NCBI GenBank assembly: GCA_037974665.1
Contig: CM075768.1
Location: forward strand, 6,535,501 to 6,599,500
Direction of reading: 5' to 3'
Source: Ehretia macrophylla
Lineage: Eukaryota > Streptophyta > Magnoliopsida > Boraginales > Ehretiaceae
Length of the DNA stretch: 64,000 nt
Shown here in pieces: positions 62,242-64,000 of this stretch. How positions within the stretch are numbered: the first letter of the stretch is position 1; each line of letters starts with the position of its first letter. Below the pieces are notes generated by a model. The model was not told the DNA's origin. It searched no databases and was given only the letters and a program-made list of their open reading frames with translations. The translations under genes were made by a program, and so were the position numbers.

Positions 62242-64000
62242 TGTCACGCCCCGACCCGACCCCACAAAAGGCGAAGCCCGGACCCGACACACGGACGGAG
62301 TCTCCTCTGTACCGCGGACGATCCGAAAACCCTAAAAATAATATAATACTTGCGAAAGCCATAAAATAATCAAAACAAGCCAACTTTCTAGAAAATATAC
62401 ATTCCTTATTATCCAACTTTCCAAACCAAAAATGCTATGCATACTACACAAGTACTTATGCCACTAAACCATTAGCCATTAGCATGCATTTCTTCACTAG
62501 TCATCAGGGTACAAGTTACAACATTACAACTTTAATCCATTACAACATAAGACCATTAAAGGTCTCAAAATAGGAAAATACATACAAGGCTACAAGCCTC
62601 AAAATTAAGCGTCCTTCACGCAATATACATAACAACAAGGTTTGTACAAAACTGGTAACCAACCACCAGCAAAGCAGGTAAGTGCTATCACGGAAACACC
62701 TCCACCTGCTCCTCCTCCTCAATTACCTCGAGAGGGTCTGCCTCAACTACTCCTGTAAAAACATAGTATAGAGAGGAATGAACAAAAACTATTGCTCAGC
62801 GAGGGCAATTGGTCTCAAGGACGGAGATGAGAGGAGTATGCAATGCAATTAGCCAAGCAATACATACAAAACATATAAAGATACATCCAAAGCCAACAAT
62901 AAAGCAAGGCAATTATTTAAAGCTGCAAACACTCAATCAAAGGATACGATACTCTTTTCACGAGCAACTTTCAAACACAAATTCGATGACGACGCGCCGG
63001 CCCAAAACCACCTTATAACACCAGTTTGGAATACTCCGGAAGTATCCATCAATCCTACGGCCCAAATCTCCCTGGGAGGCAACCCAAGCGAGAAAGGGAA
63101 TAGCAGCGGAGCTAGAGCAACCAACACTGGTAACCCAAGGCTACCCAGAGAGGCCCATCACTCACGCGCGAGACACTATGCAATGTAAGACTCGATACAA
63201 GACGATAAACAAGCGATAAAGCCACACGTGGGAGAATAACAAAGTAGGTTACTCTCGCACGCAATAGCAGTAATTTGATAAGCAATTCAATCCAAAACAA
63301 CTCAAACAAGTAATTCAAGTAATTCTAAGCATTCTATATGCATAAAGACAAGAAAACACACAAAAACACAAATCGGCCCCAACTATCAAAACACTACCAT
63401 TTCCAAACGAGCTACGAGTTCTGGAAACCGACTTCGCCAACCCTCCTAGGTCACCATAAGGCACGTCTAAAGACCCCGAAACCTTACTTTACCCTAGAAC
63501 TCGCGCAAAGCCCCGATTTCTCCATTTCTCGTTTGAACTACAACTAATACAACCAAACACCTAACCAATGCCATAATCGCACCAAAAGTGCTTCCATGGC
63601 TTCCCGAAGCAATGCCAACACGCAAAACGAGAAAATGCCAAAGTCGACCTAAACGACCCCGACTTTCCCAAAGGCTTAATTCTCATTTTTTCCTCTACGC
63701 AACCCAAACAAACCACACATTTTAGTATTCTAGCATACCTAGCACGTTTCTACATCAACGGAAAGCATAACAGCGCAATTTCAACGTTTCAAGGTTTTAC
63801 TATTCATAAAACACTATTCATTTCACAATTCAAGTTGCAATCACAACATTTAACCGTAGAAAATGTTACAAAGCTATAAATACATGTTCTACAAATGCTA
63901 AGGAACATTCTAGAAGCATCAAATCGCTTTAAATAACGATCCACGGATAAATCTAAAAATTGACAAAGTTAACATACACAACGTATAAATGCGCAAATAA
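62242..64000 (-). repeat. 5' LTR of the Tekay element, cut by the window edge
   Basis: Matches 55014-56775 at about 98.6% by eye. The hairpin at 62779-62798 has one pair changed to a G-U wobble in the sense RNA. The outer end and the target duplication lie outside the window. Confidence 0.95.

Larger units (their letters stand above)
55014..64000 (-). mobile_element. young Ty3/gypsy chromovirus, Tekay/Del type
   Basis: Minus strand: 5' LTR at the right (from 62242, running out of the window), primer site, gag-pol, purine tract, and 3' LTR at the left (55014-57301). If the LTRs are of equal length, the element ends near 64530 and is about 9.5 kb long. The two LTRs differ at about 25 of 1759 compared bases by eye, mostly transitions, roughly 1.4%. 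It is therefore young, on the order of half a million years at commonly used plant rates. All expected domains are present in family order, and the coding part looks almost whole, with about three breaks. The 5 bases before it, TTGGG, are the expected target duplication; the partner copy lies outside the window. Confidence 0.94.

Overview
This window is nuclear DNA from a flowering plant, most likely a eudicot. It is AT-rich, carries plant-type LTR retrotransposons primed by initiator Met-tRNA, plant MITEs, a plant L1 LINE relic and one plant-specific BAHD acyltransferase gene. The species cannot be named from the sequence. Retroelements fill roughly 80-85% of the window. The BAHD gene (12877-14169) is the only convincing host gene.

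Layout. 1-2483: a Ty3/gypsy LTR, minus strand, running off the left edge. 2590-3895: a decayed L1-type LINE, cut by the start of a Copia LTR (3896 to about 5738) with its primer site and leader. About 6550-9800: minus-strand remains of a SIRE-like Copia element. 9800-15844: the gene island, with a possible SINE, a 673-bp foldback MITE with 10-bp target duplications, the intronless BAHD gene, and a 248-bp Tourist-like MITE. 15845-42504: an old Copia element carrying two large later insertions. These are a gag-only, gypsy-type element (17736-24436) and a giant-LTR non-coding element (27555-38637), which itself holds a solo LTR (28883-32149). 42505-45149: the LTR edge and non-coding interior of another minus-strand Copia-like element, with a 39-bp tandem repeat. 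45150-49783: a second giant-LTR non-coding element, minus strand. 49784-55013: an LTR fragment hit by a third such element. 55014-64000: a young, almost complete Tekay/Del-type chromovirus, minus strand, inserted into that third element and running off the right edge.

The main result comes from comparing the gypsy-type elements with one another. Most of them lack pol, but they share the LTR ends of the Tekay element and a short pre-PPT block that reads like the last codons of its pol gene. Their LTRs also share a fixed internal order: a GTGAGGG or closely similar splice-donor-like site, a GCATTGCA-like motif, a hairpin whose stem varies with its pairing kept, and a CAGG acceptor-like site. 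This suggests one superfamily in which pol-less members use the machinery of autonomous relatives, with a structured and possibly intron-like region inside the LTR.

Relative ages, judged by eye from LTR divergence, agree with the nesting: outer Copia oldest (about 10% or more), giant-LTR element intermediate (about 6%), Tekay youngest (about 1.4% over 1.76 kb).
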